A stretch of 64,000 nucleotides of DNA from Arsenophonus endosymbiont of Aphis craccivora (GCF_013460135.1 NZ_CP038155.1:310001-374000), one strand, 5' to 3'; counted from the first letter of the stretch, positions 10,114 through 21,069 are shown. Numbers and translations are program-made. The notes: generated by a model not told the origin, from the letters alone.

Positions 10114-12580
10114 TTATGCTCCTATTTTCCTTGTTAACGTCCGTCATATATCGACAAATACCCCTGCGGCAGTAACATCATTACCCGCACCGTAACCTCT
10201 TAATACTAATGGAATGGGCTGATAATAGCGGGTATAAAATGTTAAAGCATTTTCACCATTTTTAACTTTATAAAGTGGATTGTGTTCATCGACTGCCACC
10301 ATTTTTACCTGACAACAACCGTCTTTAATTAACCCGATATAACGAAGAACCTTTCCCTGTGCCGTTGCTTGGCTAACCCTTATTTTAAAATTTTGATCTA
10401 ATTGTGTTAATTGTTGAAGAAAATGGTTAACGTTACCACTAACATCAAAAGAGGCGGGCAATATAGGTTCAATTTCAATATCATTAAGTTCAAGACAATA
10501 ACCGGCTTCACGCGCTAGGATCAACAGCTTACGAGCAACATCGATACCAGAAAGATCATCTCGAGGATTTGGTTCAGTAAAACCTTTTTCTTTTGCTAAC
10601 AGCGTCGCCTGCGATAAAGACACCCCTTCATCGAGTAAACCAAAAATATAGGAAAGTGAGCCAGAAAGAATTCCGCTAAACTCTAGCAATTCATCACCGG
10701 CATTGAGTAAATTCTGCAAATTTTCAATAACAGGTAAACCAGCACCAACATTCGTTTCATACAGAAATTTGCGTTTTGATTGCTCAGCAACCAATCGGAG
10801 CTGGTGATAATAATCCATACTATCTGTATTGGCTTTTTTATTTGGCGTAACAATATTAAACCCCGCCTTAAGCAAAAAAGCATAGTGCTTCGCTATTTGC
10901 TGATCAGCGGTACAATCAACGATGACTGGATTGAGAAAACAGGGTTTATCCTGTAATTGGCACAGATCACTTAAACTAAAAGCTTGTTTAGATTGTGATA
11001 ATGCTATTTGCCAATTATCCAGCGTTAAGCCTTTAATATCAGTTAACATCACCCGCGAATTAGCAATTGCACAAACTCGTAGATCAATATGTTTCTTTTT
11101 CAACCAATTTTGTTGCCGATAAATTTGTTCAATTAAAGCATTGCCAACACCGCCAACACCAACAACAAAAACATTGATAATTTGAGAGGTATCAAACAAC
11201 ATTTGGTGACATAATTGTGCAGCGATTGTAGTCATATTATTATCAATCACAGCAGAAATTGAACGCTCAGAAGAGCCTTGTGCAATAGCGACAATGTTAA
11301 TATTACCAAGCGTCAAGGCAGAAAAAAAACGGGCTGATATTCCCTTGAAAGTTCGCATTCCATCACCAACGACTGAGATAATAGCAAGCTGCTCAATGAT
11401 ATCCAATGAGCTAAGCAAACCTTCCTTTAATTCCAAATAAAACTCTTCAGTCAGTGCTTTATATGCCTCAGCTAATTGATCCTGATGCAGACAAAAACTA
11501 ATACTATATTCAGAAGAAGATTGCGTGATTAATACAATTGAAATTCCCTTATACGACATGGTGGAAAAGATGCGAGAAGCCATACCTACCATACCCTTCA
11601 TACCCGGCCCAGAGACATTAATCATCGCCATATTATTTAGACTGGTGATCCCTTTAATTGGCATACACTCACGGTTTTCAACATTACCAATCAAAGTGCC
11701 ATTGCCATTAGGCACTGAGGCATTTTTAATTAAACATGGGATCTGAAATTGGGCAATCGGAGCAATTGTTCTCGGATGGAGGACTTTAGCGCCAAAATAG
11801 GAGAGCTCCATGGCTTCTTGATAGGATATTTCTGTTAGCAAACGAGCCTCTGGTACAATACGGGGATCACAAGTATAAACACCATCAACATCGGTCCAAA
11901 TTTCACAATAATCTGCCTGTAAGCAAGCAGCAAGAACAGCGGCAGAGTAATCTGAGCCATTACGTCCTAATATTACCGGTTCATTGTGCAAATTACCGGC
12001 GGTAAAACCCGCTAACAAAATAAGATGATCTTTAGGTATATTCAACGCGCTAATGCGCTGGCTCGATTCACGGATATCCACTGTCGCGCTAAGGATAGTG
12101 CCATTCAGCGAATAAATTTTCTACTGGATCAATAATCGTTATTAGATAGCCACGGGCACGCAGTATCGATGACATAATAGCAATCGAAATTTTTTCGCCG
12201 CGACATATTAATCCGGCATGAATACTTTCTGGGCATTGTCCCAATCCTAATAGCGAAATGCCATGTAAGGTTTGCTCAATTTGAATAAACTCATTTTCAA
12301 TCATTTGCCTGACTTTTTCATATTCAAAATCAGATTGCTTGTTCTTCAAACCGGACAGCAAGGTAGAAAAAATGTCTTTCACCGCCTTGATATGCACAGT
12401 AATATCAGCGCCCGACGTCGCAGCATCGATCATAGCAACAAGATAATCGGTGATCCTCGCTGGTGCCGATAAAACTAAAGCCACCGGCCCTTGTGTAAAT
12501 TTATCCGCGACAATATTAGCAACGTTGAGCATTTTATTATCATTAGCAACCGACGTTCCACCAAATTTGAGCACACGCAC
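10114..12580 (-). pseudogene. thrA: Bifunctional aspartokinase I / homoserine dehydrogenase I, frameshifted
   Basis: ThrA catalyses the first and third steps from aspartate to threonine. The start MRVLKFGGTSVAND is at 12580. The N-terminal frame ends near 12089 after [12 protein letters not shown], and the next frame resumes at [10 protein letters not shown]. It continues through the kinase ([13 protein letters not shown]), the ACT domains and the dehydrogenase ([31 protein letters not shown]). A second lesion, TGA in place of a Leu codon at 10144-10146, removes the last nine residues, which can still be read to TAA at 10114. Overall length matches the 820-residue family. Confidence 0.93.
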
Positions 12581-12606
12581 TGGTTTTTTCCTCCTGAAAT
12601 TGCGTT

Positions 12607-12640
12607 AAAAAAAACCCGCATCATTTGCTTGGATGCGGGC
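12607..12640 (-). terminator. thr operon attenuator terminator
   Basis: On the minus strand CCCGCATC and GATGCGGG form a stem (12639-12632 with 12622-12615), followed at once by a run of eight T. It sits between the leader peptide stop and thrA, where the E. coli thr attenuator lies. Confidence 0.93.
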
Positions 12641-12670
12641 TTTATGTTCGATTTTGATTTTAGTTATGCG

Positions 12671-12739
12671 TCAGCCCGCCCCATAACCAATGGTTACGGT
12701 AGTGGTAATAATGGTGGTATTGAAGCTGGTCTTACGCAT
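12671..12739 (-). CDS. thrL: thr operon leader peptide
   Basis: This 22-codon ORF lies upstream of the attenuator. Seven codons are Thr and three are Ile, with the core TTIITTTVTI at residues 8-17. Ribosome stalling at these codons under Thr/Ile shortage would prevent the terminator and allow thrABC transcription, as in E. coli. The peptide ends GYGAG, like the E. coli leader's GNGAG. It is intact although two of the three genes it controls are broken. Confidence 0.93.
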   Translation of the reverse strand: MRKTSFNTTIITTTVTIGYGAG

Positions 12740-12780
12740 CACTGTCCTAAGTTTCTATTAAAAAATATTTAGCTATATAC

Positions 12781-12809
12781 TGGTTAAAACAATTTTAATG
12801 CAAAGTCAA
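12781..12809 (-). promoter_or_regulatory. thr operon promoter
   Basis: TTGACT (12809-12804) and TAACCA (12786-12781) are separated by 17 bp on the minus strand, about 40 bp upstream of thrL. From memory the block resembles the E. coli thr promoter, which also has TTGACTT followed by TTTAACCAATATA. Confidence 0.65.
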
Positions 12810-13291
12810 ATAATTTGTTCTTTAATTACTAAAACTAATTAAACATATTCATTTCTTTGTTAAGTAACTATTACCAATAGAATACATTTCACTTTAAGCA
12901 GATAAAAAAACATAACCGAATAAATGATAATTTTTATCTATTTACAATCAGCAACGCTTGTATGTTAACAGATAAATAATAATATGAAGCTTGGCGTTTA
13001 TATTTTTCATATAAATTACATTAGTGCCTATTTTAATTTAAATACAATATTTTATGACACAAAAAATCATATAATTTAAGTAATAATCTTTATAATAGCT
13101 TTATTTCGATTTTGACGTGTATCAACAAAAGTCATTTTTTTAGGTGGTAAATAGGCTTTTAGCTGTTATATTGCTGTTAACATAAAATGAGAAAAGAATT
13201 GTTTAGTAAATTTCTTTTAGGTTCGGCATAATTGTTTTTTTGTTACAAAAAAATTATATGAACTTTAATGATATTCGCTAAGCTTTCATTA
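12810..13291. other. AT-rich gap where arcA/creBCD/lasT would be expected
   Basis: About 480 bp of very AT-rich sequence between the thr promoter and the creA terminator. I see no coding frame, RNA gene or conserved remnant. In E. coli creBCD, arcA and lasT lie between creA and thrL, so the gap probably reflects deletion. Confidence 0.5.
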
Positions 13292-13309
13292 GGCTTTGTT
13301 GAATAAATA
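13292..13309 (+). repeat. Solitary IS903-type terminal inverted repeat
   Basis: GGCTTTGTTGAATAAATA matches the 18-bp end of the eight IS copies at 17 of 18 positions, but no element body or partner end is nearby. About 23 bp further on, TTTTTAGGTG-TTGG also resembles the IS interior TTTTAGGTGATTGG. It may be an old excision or deletion scar, or the end of a diverged relative. Confidence 0.55.
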
Positions 13310-13315
13310 TAACAT

Positions 13316-13351
13316 ATTAAACCCCTTTTTTTAGGTGTTGGGGGGTTTAAT
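13316..13351. terminator. Hairpin downstream of creA
   Basis: ATTAAACCCC (13316-13325) pairs perfectly with GGGGTTTAAT (13342-13351) around a 16-nt loop, 8 bp past the creA stop. The A/T flanks could serve termination in either direction. Confidence 0.6.
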
Positions 13352-13358
13352 AAATATA

Positions 13359-13832
13359 TTAATGCCATGGCATAATTGGCACAGCACTAATAGCATTTTT
13401 AGGCGATCCATCAATTATTTTGTCTGAATAAGTTAAATAAATAAGTGCATTCCGTTGTTTATCGTAGAAACGTACTACTTGTAGTTTTTTGAAAATCAAT
13501 GAAGTACGTTTTTGAAAAACAACTTGCCCCTTTTTATTATTTAATTTAATTTTGTCATCTATAATTATTGGCCCAACCTGTTGACAAGAAATTGCCGAAT
13601 CAGCAGTATCTTCTGCCAGGCCGAGACCTCCTTTAATACCGCCTGTTTTTGCTCGACTCAGATAACAAGTTATATTATTAATATCCGGATCGTCAAATGC
13701 TTCAATAACAATTTTATTATCAGGACCAAAAAGTTTAAATACCGTATCAACAGCACCGATTTCTTCTGCCAATATTGAATTTGGTAAAAAAAATATTATT
13801 AAAATAGATAGTAATTTTGACAAATTTAGCAT
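13359..13832 (-). CDS. creA: CreA family periplasmic protein
   Basis: CreA is a small conserved exported protein of unknown biochemical role, named from the E. coli creABCD locus. I chose the start at 13832 rather than 13856 because [24 protein letters not shown] is a good signal peptide with AGGA upstream. The mature part begins [28 protein letters not shown]. It continues through [21 protein letters not shown] and ends [15 protein letters not shown], as in E. coli. The gene is intact but isolated, since creBCD are absent from the window. Confidence 0.93.
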   Translation of the reverse strand: MLNLSKLLSILIIFFLPNSILAEEIGAVDTVFKLFGPDNKIVIEAFDDPDINNITCYLSRAKTGGIKGGLGLAEDTADSAISCQQVGPIIIDDKIKLNNKKGQVVFQKRTSLIFKKLQVVRFYDKQRNALIYLTYSDKIIDGSPKNAISAVPIMPWH

Positions 13833-14825
13833 GATATCAATTTTCCTTAATAACACTCATTAAATAATAAAATTATTTTTACATTATTAATATCCATAAA
13901 AATAATAAAATAGCTATATAAAGCAATTTAGTATTAAATGGATGTTTATAATAAAGTCTTTATACTATTTATAGGTGATTATTTAAACCAGGTACTTCTA
14001 TGGATCAAAGCAATATTATCCGCGATTTACTGTATTGGATAGACACACATCTAGATCAGCCGCTATTTCTCGATAACGTCGCAGCTAAAGCTGGTTATTC
14101 AAAATGGCATTTACAGCGGATGTTTAAAAACATTACTCAGCAAGCTATTGGCTCTTATATCCGTGCTCGCCGGCTTTCCCGTGCGGCTGTTGCTCTTAGG
14201 CTGACTAGTCGGCCAATTCTTGATATTGCACTGCAATACCGTTTTGATTCACAGCAAACCTTTACTCGTGCGTTTAAAAAACAATTTGGCATTACACCAG
14301 CTCTCTATCGTCACAGTGAAGAGTGGTGTGCTACAGGTATGCAACCACCAATCACTCTAGAAGAACAAAAATTACCAAATGTGTCCTTTGTCACACTAGC
14401 ACCGAAACATTTAATGGAAATAGAACAAACTTGCTCATATATATTAGAAAAATGGTCTACTGCCTGTGCTGAAATGTGCCAACATTTCTGGCAATATTAT
14501 CAAGATAAAACAAAAATTATACCTAATGAAGTTTATGGATTATATCGTGTCGTGCATAGCTCAGAAAAGTATGATGAACAAACGGTTTCATATATCACTG
14601 CAGTCGAACCACAATATGCTGATAATGAAAATAATTTATACCATTCAGTTATCATCGAAGGCGGTGATTATGCCCTCTTTACTTTTGAAGGAAAACCAAC
14701 AAAAAGTGATCTACAACAGTTTTTATATATGATTTATGGTGTTTATATGCCTAATCTCAAGCTAACCCGTCGCGCGGGACACGATATAGAACATTATCAG
14801 CTGAAAGATCCTAATAATCCTGAAT

Positions 14826-15880
14826 GGCTTTGTTGAATAAATCAGAATTAGCCGCCAGGATGGCTCCCTCTGCTACAGCTGTTATCCGATCCTGACGCTG
14901 TGTGGCATACCCAACAACGTCATACGGTTCAGCGCTTTGACCATCGCCATTGCTTCACCTACCTGAGCCTCATAGTCACGCAGCCTCAGATGGCCACCCA
15001 GCAAAGTTTTTATGCGGAACATCGCTGTTTCTGCCACTGAACGCCGGTGATAACCCACTTTCTTTTTCCACATATCATTACTCCTGCTCAGACGCTGATT
15101 CGCCACCGCATAGTTACGTTCATGGTACTTGTCCGGCTAGTATTTCGCTCCGCTTCGCGGCGGGATAAGGGGCCTGATTTTCTTTCTTAGCAACGCATCG
15201 TGGCAGTAACAGGCGTCATAAGCACCGTCTGCTGACACTTCCCTGATTTTCCGGTGGGTTTGGTTAATCAGGCCCGTCAGTGCCTGCGCATCTGTCGTTC
15301 CGCTGAGCGATAAGTCGGCACAGATAATCTCATGAGTCACACTGTCTGCTGCCAGATGAAGCTTGCGCCACACTCTTCGTCTGTCAGCCCCATGCTGCCT
15401 AACTTTCCATTCACCTTCGCCAAAGACCTTCAGATCGGTACTGTCGATGACCAGATGCGAGATTTCACCACGCGTTGGCGTTTTTATGCTGATGTTGACG
15501 CTCTTTGCTCGTCGGCTGACCAGCGAGTAGTCCGGACAGCACAGCGGCAAAGACATGAGTTTAAAAATCGAATCAACGAAGCCCTGTAATGCCCGGAGCG
15601 ACAGGTTAAACACACGCTTCATCATCAGGACAGTGGTAACAGCCATATCGCTGTAGTAAAGCGGCCGGCCACGACCTTCAGGCGAAGAACTGTCAGTCCA
15701 TCCAGCGATGGCCGACTCATCAAGCCAGACCGTCAGGGAACCGCGTTGTCTGAGTGCCTTGTTGTACGCGGGCCAGTTGGTAATTTTAAACTTTTGCTTT
15801 GCCATGGGGACCTGATGTTGAAACGAATTTAGCGATCAGCTCCGCCAATCACCTAAAAGTTCGATTTATTCAACAAAGCC
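14826..15880 (-). mobile_element. IS-2: complete IS903-type element inside rob
   Basis: 1055 bp with both perfect 18-bp ends and matching 9-bp target duplications ATCCTGAAT at 14817-14825 and 15881-15889. Simple transposition into the 3' end of rob. Confidence 0.97.
14882..15805 (-). pseudogene. IS903-type transposase with nonsense mutation (IS-2)
   Basis: The reading frame is full length but Trp223 (AKYWPDKYHER in other copies) is TAG. Translation stops before the catalytic E259, so this copy cannot transpose by itself. Other differences are G124D next to the catalytic D121 and P177T. Confidence 0.95.
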
Positions 15881-16062
15881 ATCCTGAATGTAACTACAAT
15901 AATCCAGAAAACCATATAGCCTCATTTGATTATTTTGTGCCGATTAAAAGAACGCCTTCCACCAGCTAAAACGAATTGATTATAATAGTTACTCCCTAAT
16001 CAAATCCAAGGGAATATTTCCCTTGGCAAAATTATTCTTACATTATTTAATTATTACCAGAG

Positions 16063-16710
16063 TTAAATTTGCTGTTCATCTAATGCTGGCTCAACTAAAT
16101 GAGAGATATCCCCTGCGGTTTCTACTACCCAACCATTGGCCAACCAAGGCGTTTCCTGAAAAGCTACCTTTGAAATAGAGCAGTTACGTAAACGTAAACG
16201 CCTTTCAGCGTAAGTCGGCACAACCAGTATGCGATTAAGTAATGCTCCTAACCATATCCCATGACTAACCAATAAAGGTATACTCCCTGCTGGTAAAGAA
16301 CGACACTTCTCTAGCGTAGTAAACATGCGTTCTGTTATCTCTCCCATAGATTCACCATCGGGAATACGTGCTCCAGGAGAGCTATTAACTAAATTTCGAC
16401 GCCAACGCTCTTCTTCGTCACTTAACGAACTAATTGCCCGCCCTTCAAGGATCCCCATGTTCAATTCCCTTAACCGTGGCTCAAGAATAATGTTACAATG
16501 GCAAGCTTGCGCGATAATTTCTGCCGTTTTCTGCGTGCGCCCTAAGTCGCTGGATATAATGTGAGTGATGCCAATTGATTTCACTCTTTCAGCAACCAAT
16601 TTAGCTTGTCTAATGCCAACTTCAGTGAGTGGGCTGTCAGATTGTCCCTGAATACAGTGAGCCACGTTCCATTCAGTTTCTCCGTGGCGAACAAGATAGA
16701 CCTGTAACAT
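16063..16710 (-). CDS. gpmB: Phosphoglycerate mutase-like phosphatase GpmB
   Basis: A 215-residue histidine phosphatase superfamily protein, the same length as E. coli GpmB/YtjC. The catalytic LVRHGETEWN motif is at residues 6-15, the second histidine is in PLLVSHGIWLG, and SSDLGRTQKTAEII provides the substrate-pocket arginine. E. coli GpmB has little or no mutase activity, so a phosphatase role is more likely. Its position between rob and yjjX is the E. coli order. No damage is seen. Confidence 0.94.
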   Translation of the reverse strand: MLQVYLVRHGETEWNVAHCIQGQSDSPLTEVGIRQAKLVAERVKSIGITHIISSDLGRTQKTAEIIAQACHCNIILEPRLRELNMGILEGRAISSLSDEEERWRRNLVNSSPGARIPDGESMGEITERMFTTLEKCRSLPAGSIPLLVSHGIWLGALLNRILVVPTYAERRLRLRNCSISKVAFQETPWLANGWVVETAGDISHLVEPALDEQQI

Positions 16711-16761
16711 AATAATTTTCCGTTATACTTCACAAAATAATATTTTAAAGCATACTAATTA

Positions 16762-17283
16762 ATGTATAAAGTAATCGCAGCAACCGCAAATCCGGCCAAA
16801 ATAAACGCTATTCATTTAGCATTTTAAGCTGTTTTTGGTGCTGGCAATTATCAAATAGAAAGTATCAATGTTAGTAGTAATGTAGCCCAACAACCAATTG
16901 GTAATACGGAAACCCGCACAGGTGCACGCCAGCTTGTTATGGCTTCACGTCAAGTTCGTCCCGAAGCCGATTTGTGGGTAGGTATTGACGCTGGGGTTGA
17001 AGATGAAATGACTTTTGCCTGGATAACCATTGAACATAAACAAATTCGCGGTGAATCGCGTTCTGCCAGTATTATGTTACCGGAGCAAATTTTGTTTAGT
17101 ATTCAACAAGGCCGCAAGTTAGGCGATGTGATGGCTAATATTAAACACAACGAAGGGGCAATTGGTTTTTTTACCAATGGTTTACTCAGCCGTACCAGTG
17201 TCGACCAACAAGCGCTTATTTTAGCATTAGCACATATCCAACATGAAATTTATAAAGAACTTAAGGTGCTACATGACAGCTAG
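16762..17283 (+). pseudogene. yjjX: Inosine/xanthosine triphosphatase YjjX, nonsense codon 22
   Basis: YjjX hydrolyses non-canonical ITP/XTP. The ATG at 16762 gives MYKVIAATANPAKINAIHLAF, then TAA at 16825-16827. The same frame continues [17 protein letters not shown] and on through [24 protein letters not shown] and GAIGFFTNG to 17283, which is the family pattern. A few residues before GAIGFF are missing relative to E. coli. Re-initiation at 16939 would lose the nucleotide-binding N-terminus. Confidence 0.9.
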
Positions 17284-17354
17284 CTCATGTCAGTGTAACC
17301 AAATCGTATAAAAAGTGGCTAAAGGTGTACATTTTACAATTTAATAAAAGATGT

Positions 17355-17675
17355 TTATGGCTTGAGTAACTGCTGTTCCAACCAAACTTTCACCTCTTTA
17401 GTCGCACTCTTCAGACTATTAGAACCCCGCGTGATGGTTGCAATTCCGACACCTAACTCACTTTTAAGCTCTCGCTGACTCATTTCACCGTCCATTAATG
17501 CCTGAATTATCCGAACTCTAGTCCCCAATGCCACACGTTCATCTGGGGTTAAAAATAATTGTAAAATGGGTTGCTGTAACTCTTGTTGGAAAGCACTACG
17601 CAATAATTCGACAAAGCGTTGCCAATCACTATTTTCTTCAGGTTGAAGGGCTGGATCAATAAGATAGTTTTCCAT
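17355..17675 (-). CDS. trpR: Trp operon repressor
   Basis: TrpR binds tryptophan and represses trp, aroL, aroH and mtr. The 106 residues match the family (E. coli 108). The helix-turn-helix [25 protein letters not shown] is intact and nearly identical to E. coli, as is [20 protein letters not shown]. It lies between yjjX and slt as in E. coli. It is one of the few regulators in the window left intact. Confidence 0.97.
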   Translation of the reverse strand: MENYLIDPALQPEENSDWQRFVELLRSAFQQELQQPILQLFLTPDERVALGTRVRIIQALMDGEMSQRELKSELGVGIATITRGSNSLKSATKEVKVWLEQQLLKP

Positions 17676-17748
17676 AATATATACCGCTATACTATTTAAC
17701 TAGTACAATAGCATAACATAAACAGCTCGGTGATGGACATAAAGATCA

Positions 17749-19588
17749 CTAATAGTTCATCATCCATTCGCTTTTTGTTAATATTTTAACTGAGTTACCG
17801 AGAAAATATTGATAAAAAAGATTGTAGACAAGTACATTTTTAACATAACGTCGCGTTTCAGAAAATGGGATACTTTCAATAAAAGAGATAACATCTAATT
17901 TTCCGTTACTGATTGCTACCCAACGCGCCACTCTGGCAGGTCCAGCATTGTAAGCAGCACAAACTAATACCCGGTTAAATCCAAATTGCTGAAAAACTGT
18001 CTCCAAATATGCGGTACCAAGCTCAATATTTTTTTCTGGATCAATTAACTTACTACTATCAGTATAATCTGCAATGCCATTCAATTTTGCCACTTGTTGT
18101 GCTGTCTGTGGCATTAATTGCATCAAACCAATCGCACCCGCAGCAGAACGCACTTGTGGATTCCAACCACTTTCTTGTCTGGCAATTGCCATGGCAAAAC
18201 TTTTATCAATTTTTTTATCTTTTGTGTGCCGTTCAAATTCACGTTCCCAGGCAATAGGAAAACGCTCTGTTAAATGATCCCATAGTTTGGCAATAATTGT
18301 CGCCTGTACACTCAAATCAGCCCACCGATGTTCAAATGCATAGCGTGCTAGTTGCTGTTGGCGGATTTTTTTCTGTCTGATAAGCAGATTAATCCATTCA
18401 GTGCGGGCTAAATTTTCCTTTTTCCAAAACAACAATTCACCTATTCGCTGTACCTCAGGCAATAAATCGATATCATTTTCAGGTTTAGCGGCAACCGCAA
18501 TATTTATAGGATACGGAATGTTCAATTTTTGTGCCGCAACCATAGGATAAAATCCGCGCCGTTTCACCAAGTTGAATAATATCTTTTTACCTTGCTTAGG
18601 CTTACCTTGAGCGATTAGGGTAATAGCCTGCCAATATTGCCACTCTTCCTTATTTCGGCTTTCTTTAGATAATTGCTTTAACCATTGCGCAAGCGAAACC
18701 ATATCATTGCTGGCCAGCGCTAAACGCACCCTTCGTTCACGTAAAGAAATTGAAGATGAGTGTTGAATAACAGTATCACGCCACTTAGCTTGTTTTAGCG
18801 TCACCTCACCAAATAATTGCCAGGCGATATCATCCTTCAATTGCTGCTGTTGTAAAGGGCTCATTTTCTGTGCTTGGATAATAATCGGTATCGCAGCCTT
18901 GGCATTCTCTCCCGACTGCCTGCAAAGCGGTTAAAAAACAACAATATCACTTGTCGATTAAACGCCGATGGCTTGACCAGGCTGGCAAATTTCACCACTA
19001 AAGAGGGATCTTGCTGTAATTTGGCCAAGCGCTGGCCGATAATTTGATCTTTAGTTGGCAACCGATTGACTAGGCTGGTAACCAGAGCAGCATCATTGCT
19101 TTTAATAGCTAAAAAAATACGTTGCAAAATCAATTCAGTGGTTAATGGTCCAGCCCGTTGCCAACGGGTAAAAAGCTGTTCGCACGCTTGGGGTAGTAGA
19201 TAGCCGTGTAACAAAATCTGTTTCGCTCCCTGCCACGCCGCTTGCTTATTACCTGTTTGCCATTTGGCATAGTAATAATTACAACGAGCAATAATCGGCC
19301 TCGGCGGTGAAGGGCTAAAAGCTAGTAAGCTATGCCATTCTTTACGCTGGGCAAGCTGATTGACAAAAAGGGTAGACAACTTTTGATTGAGGGGAAAATG
19401 GGGATATTGTTTGATAAAAGTCTCAACTTGCGCTCCAGAAATGGTATTAAGATCTTGCGTCAATCGCCGATATGCCAGATAAGGATAAAGCGGATATTCG
19501 GTTAATGTTGGCATCAAACTTGCGACCCGATGATTATCATTAGCATCCCAGGCTTGCTTAATTGCCTGATAACGCTCACGTTGAGCGG
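17749..19588 (-). pseudogene. slt: Soluble lytic transglycosylase Slt70, 5'-truncated and frameshifted
   Basis: Slt70 cleaves peptidoglycan in the periplasm to 1,6-anhydromuropeptides. The first readable codons, directly beside IS-3, encode QRERYQAIKQAWDAND, matching the N-terminus of mature Slt. The start codon and signal peptide are therefore lost to the IS-3 junction. A frameshift near 18915 splits the alpha-superhelical domain. The C-terminal catalytic domain is readable: AIARQESGWNPQVRSAAGAIGLMQLMPQTA with the catalytic Glu, and AAYNAGPARVARW. Without signal peptide and frame this is dead. Confidence 0.94.
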
Positions 19589-20647
19589 GGCTTTGTTGAA
19601 TAAATCAGAATTAGCCGCCAGGATGGCTCCCTCTGCTACAGCTGTTATCCGATCCTGACGCTGTGTGGCATACCCAACAACGTCATACGGTTCAGCGCTT
19701 TGACCATCGCCATTGCTTCACCTACCTGAGCCTCATAGTCACGCAGCCTCAGATGGCCACCCAGCAAAGTTTTTATGCGGAACATCGCTGTTTCTGCCAC
19801 TGAACGCCGGTGATAACCCACTTTCTTTTTCCACATATCATTACTCCTGCTCAGACGCTGATTCGCCACCGCATGGTTACGTTCATGGTACTTGTCCGGC
19901 CAGTATTTCGCTCCGCTTCGCGGCGGGATAAGGGGCCTGATTTTCTTTCTTAGCAACGCGTCGTGGCAGTAACAGGCGTCATACATAAGCACCGTCTGCT
20001 AACACTTCCCTGATTTTCCGGTGGGTTTGGTTAATCAGGCCCGGCAGTGCCTGCGCATCTGTCGTTCCGCTGAGCGATAAGTCGGCACAGATAATCTCAT
20101 GAGTCACACTGTCTGCTGCCAGATGAAGCTTGCGCCACACTCTTCGTCTGTCAGCCCCATGCTGCCTGACTTTCCATTCACCTTCGCCAAAGACCTTCAG
20201 ACCGGTACTGTCGATGACCAGATGCGAGATTTCACCACGCGTTGGCGTTTTTATGCTGATGTTGACGCTCTTTGCTCGTCTGCTGACCAGCGAGTAGTCC
20301 GGACAGCACAGCGGCAAAGACATGAGTTTAAAAATCGAATCAACGAAGCCCTGTAATGCCCGGAGCGACAGGTTAAACACACGCTTCATCATCAGGACAG
20401 TGGTAACAGCCATATCGCTGTAGTAAAGCGGCCGGCCACGACCTTCAGGCGAAGAATTGTCAGTCCATCCAGCGATGGCCGACTCATCAAGCCAGACCGT
20501 CAGGGAACCGCGTTGTCTGAGTGCCTTGTTGTACGCGGGCCAGTTGGTAATTTTAAACTTTTGCTTTGCCATGGGGACCTGATGTTGAAACGAATTTAGC
20601 GATCAGCTCCGCCAATCACCTAAAAGTTCGATTTATTCAACAAAGCC
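19589..20647 (-). mobile_element. IS-3: IS903-type element at a rearrangement junction
   Basis: Both 18-bp ends are perfect and the length is 1059 bp because of a 4-bp insertion (ACAT) near 19983. The flanks GTTGAGCGG (left) and CAGTGAACC (right) do not match, so there is no target duplication. One side is slt and the other aas, which are far apart in E. coli, and both are truncated exactly at the IS ends. Confidence 0.95.
19645..20572 (-). pseudogene. IS903-type transposase, frameshifted (IS-3)
   Basis: The 4-bp insertion turns ADGAYDACY into ADGAYV-stop at residues 193-197. Catalytic D121 and D193 are in the first part and E259 in the out-of-frame second part. This copy shares S39N and S191L with IS-5, so the two belong to one sublineage. 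Confidence 0.94.
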
Positions 20648-20987
20648 CAGTGAACCATGAACGCTAATTCTTCCTTCAGGAAAAATGACGATAGGACGCC
20701 CTTTTTCTATTTCTCTAACTAAAGTTCGAATAGCCATTGGGTTGGCAGGATCAAGCGGAACAACATCGGCATAGGGTTTTAATAATTTAATAAAGCGTGG
20801 TGTGCCGATAGATGAATAAACAGCAAAAAGGGGGCGAATAGGTAAAAAAAGAGCGAGTAGGATCCCGTCTAAAAAATAGACATGATTAGATGTTATTAAA
20901 CATCGCTCATATTCTTTAAGTTTTATTTCACCAACCACAGTCACGCGAAAAAAACTGGAATATTACGCGCAATAATTTTATCAGCAT
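20648..20987 (-). pseudogene. aas: Aas acyltransferase N-terminal remnant
   Basis: Aas is the bifunctional 2-acylglycerophosphoethanolamine acyltransferase/acyl-ACP synthetase of lysophospholipid repair. Only about 110 of some 719 codons remain. The ATG at 20987 gives [13 protein letters not shown], then the frame is lost in an A7/T7 run (six would be in frame). The next frame reads [32 protein letters not shown] with the NHxxxxD acyltransferase motif, then IVIFPEGRI. It is cut off at IS-3. Confidence 0.92.
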
Positions 20988-21069
20988 ATCTCTTTCCTTA
21001 CTCCTTAATGTTATTGATCATTTTAGAGTACATCTTTCACCGAAGATGACTAACATGGCAAAATTGAGA

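Larger units (their letters stand above)
14000..15969 (+). pseudogene. rob: AraC-family regulator Rob, interrupted by IS-2
   Basis: Rob activates the marA/soxS/rob stress and efflux regulon. The AraC-type double helix-turn-helix is at residues 6-105 (LDNVAAKAGYSKWHLQRMFK, RPILDIALQYRFDSQQTFTRAFKKQFG), followed by a GyrI-like ligand domain. IS-2 enters after ...DPNNPE at codon 275. Removing the IS and one copy of its 9-bp duplication restores an unbroken 301-codon frame ending in FDYFVPIKRTPSTS. The insertion is therefore the only lesion, and the truncated product would keep the DNA-binding domain and most of the effector domain. Confidence 0.95.
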
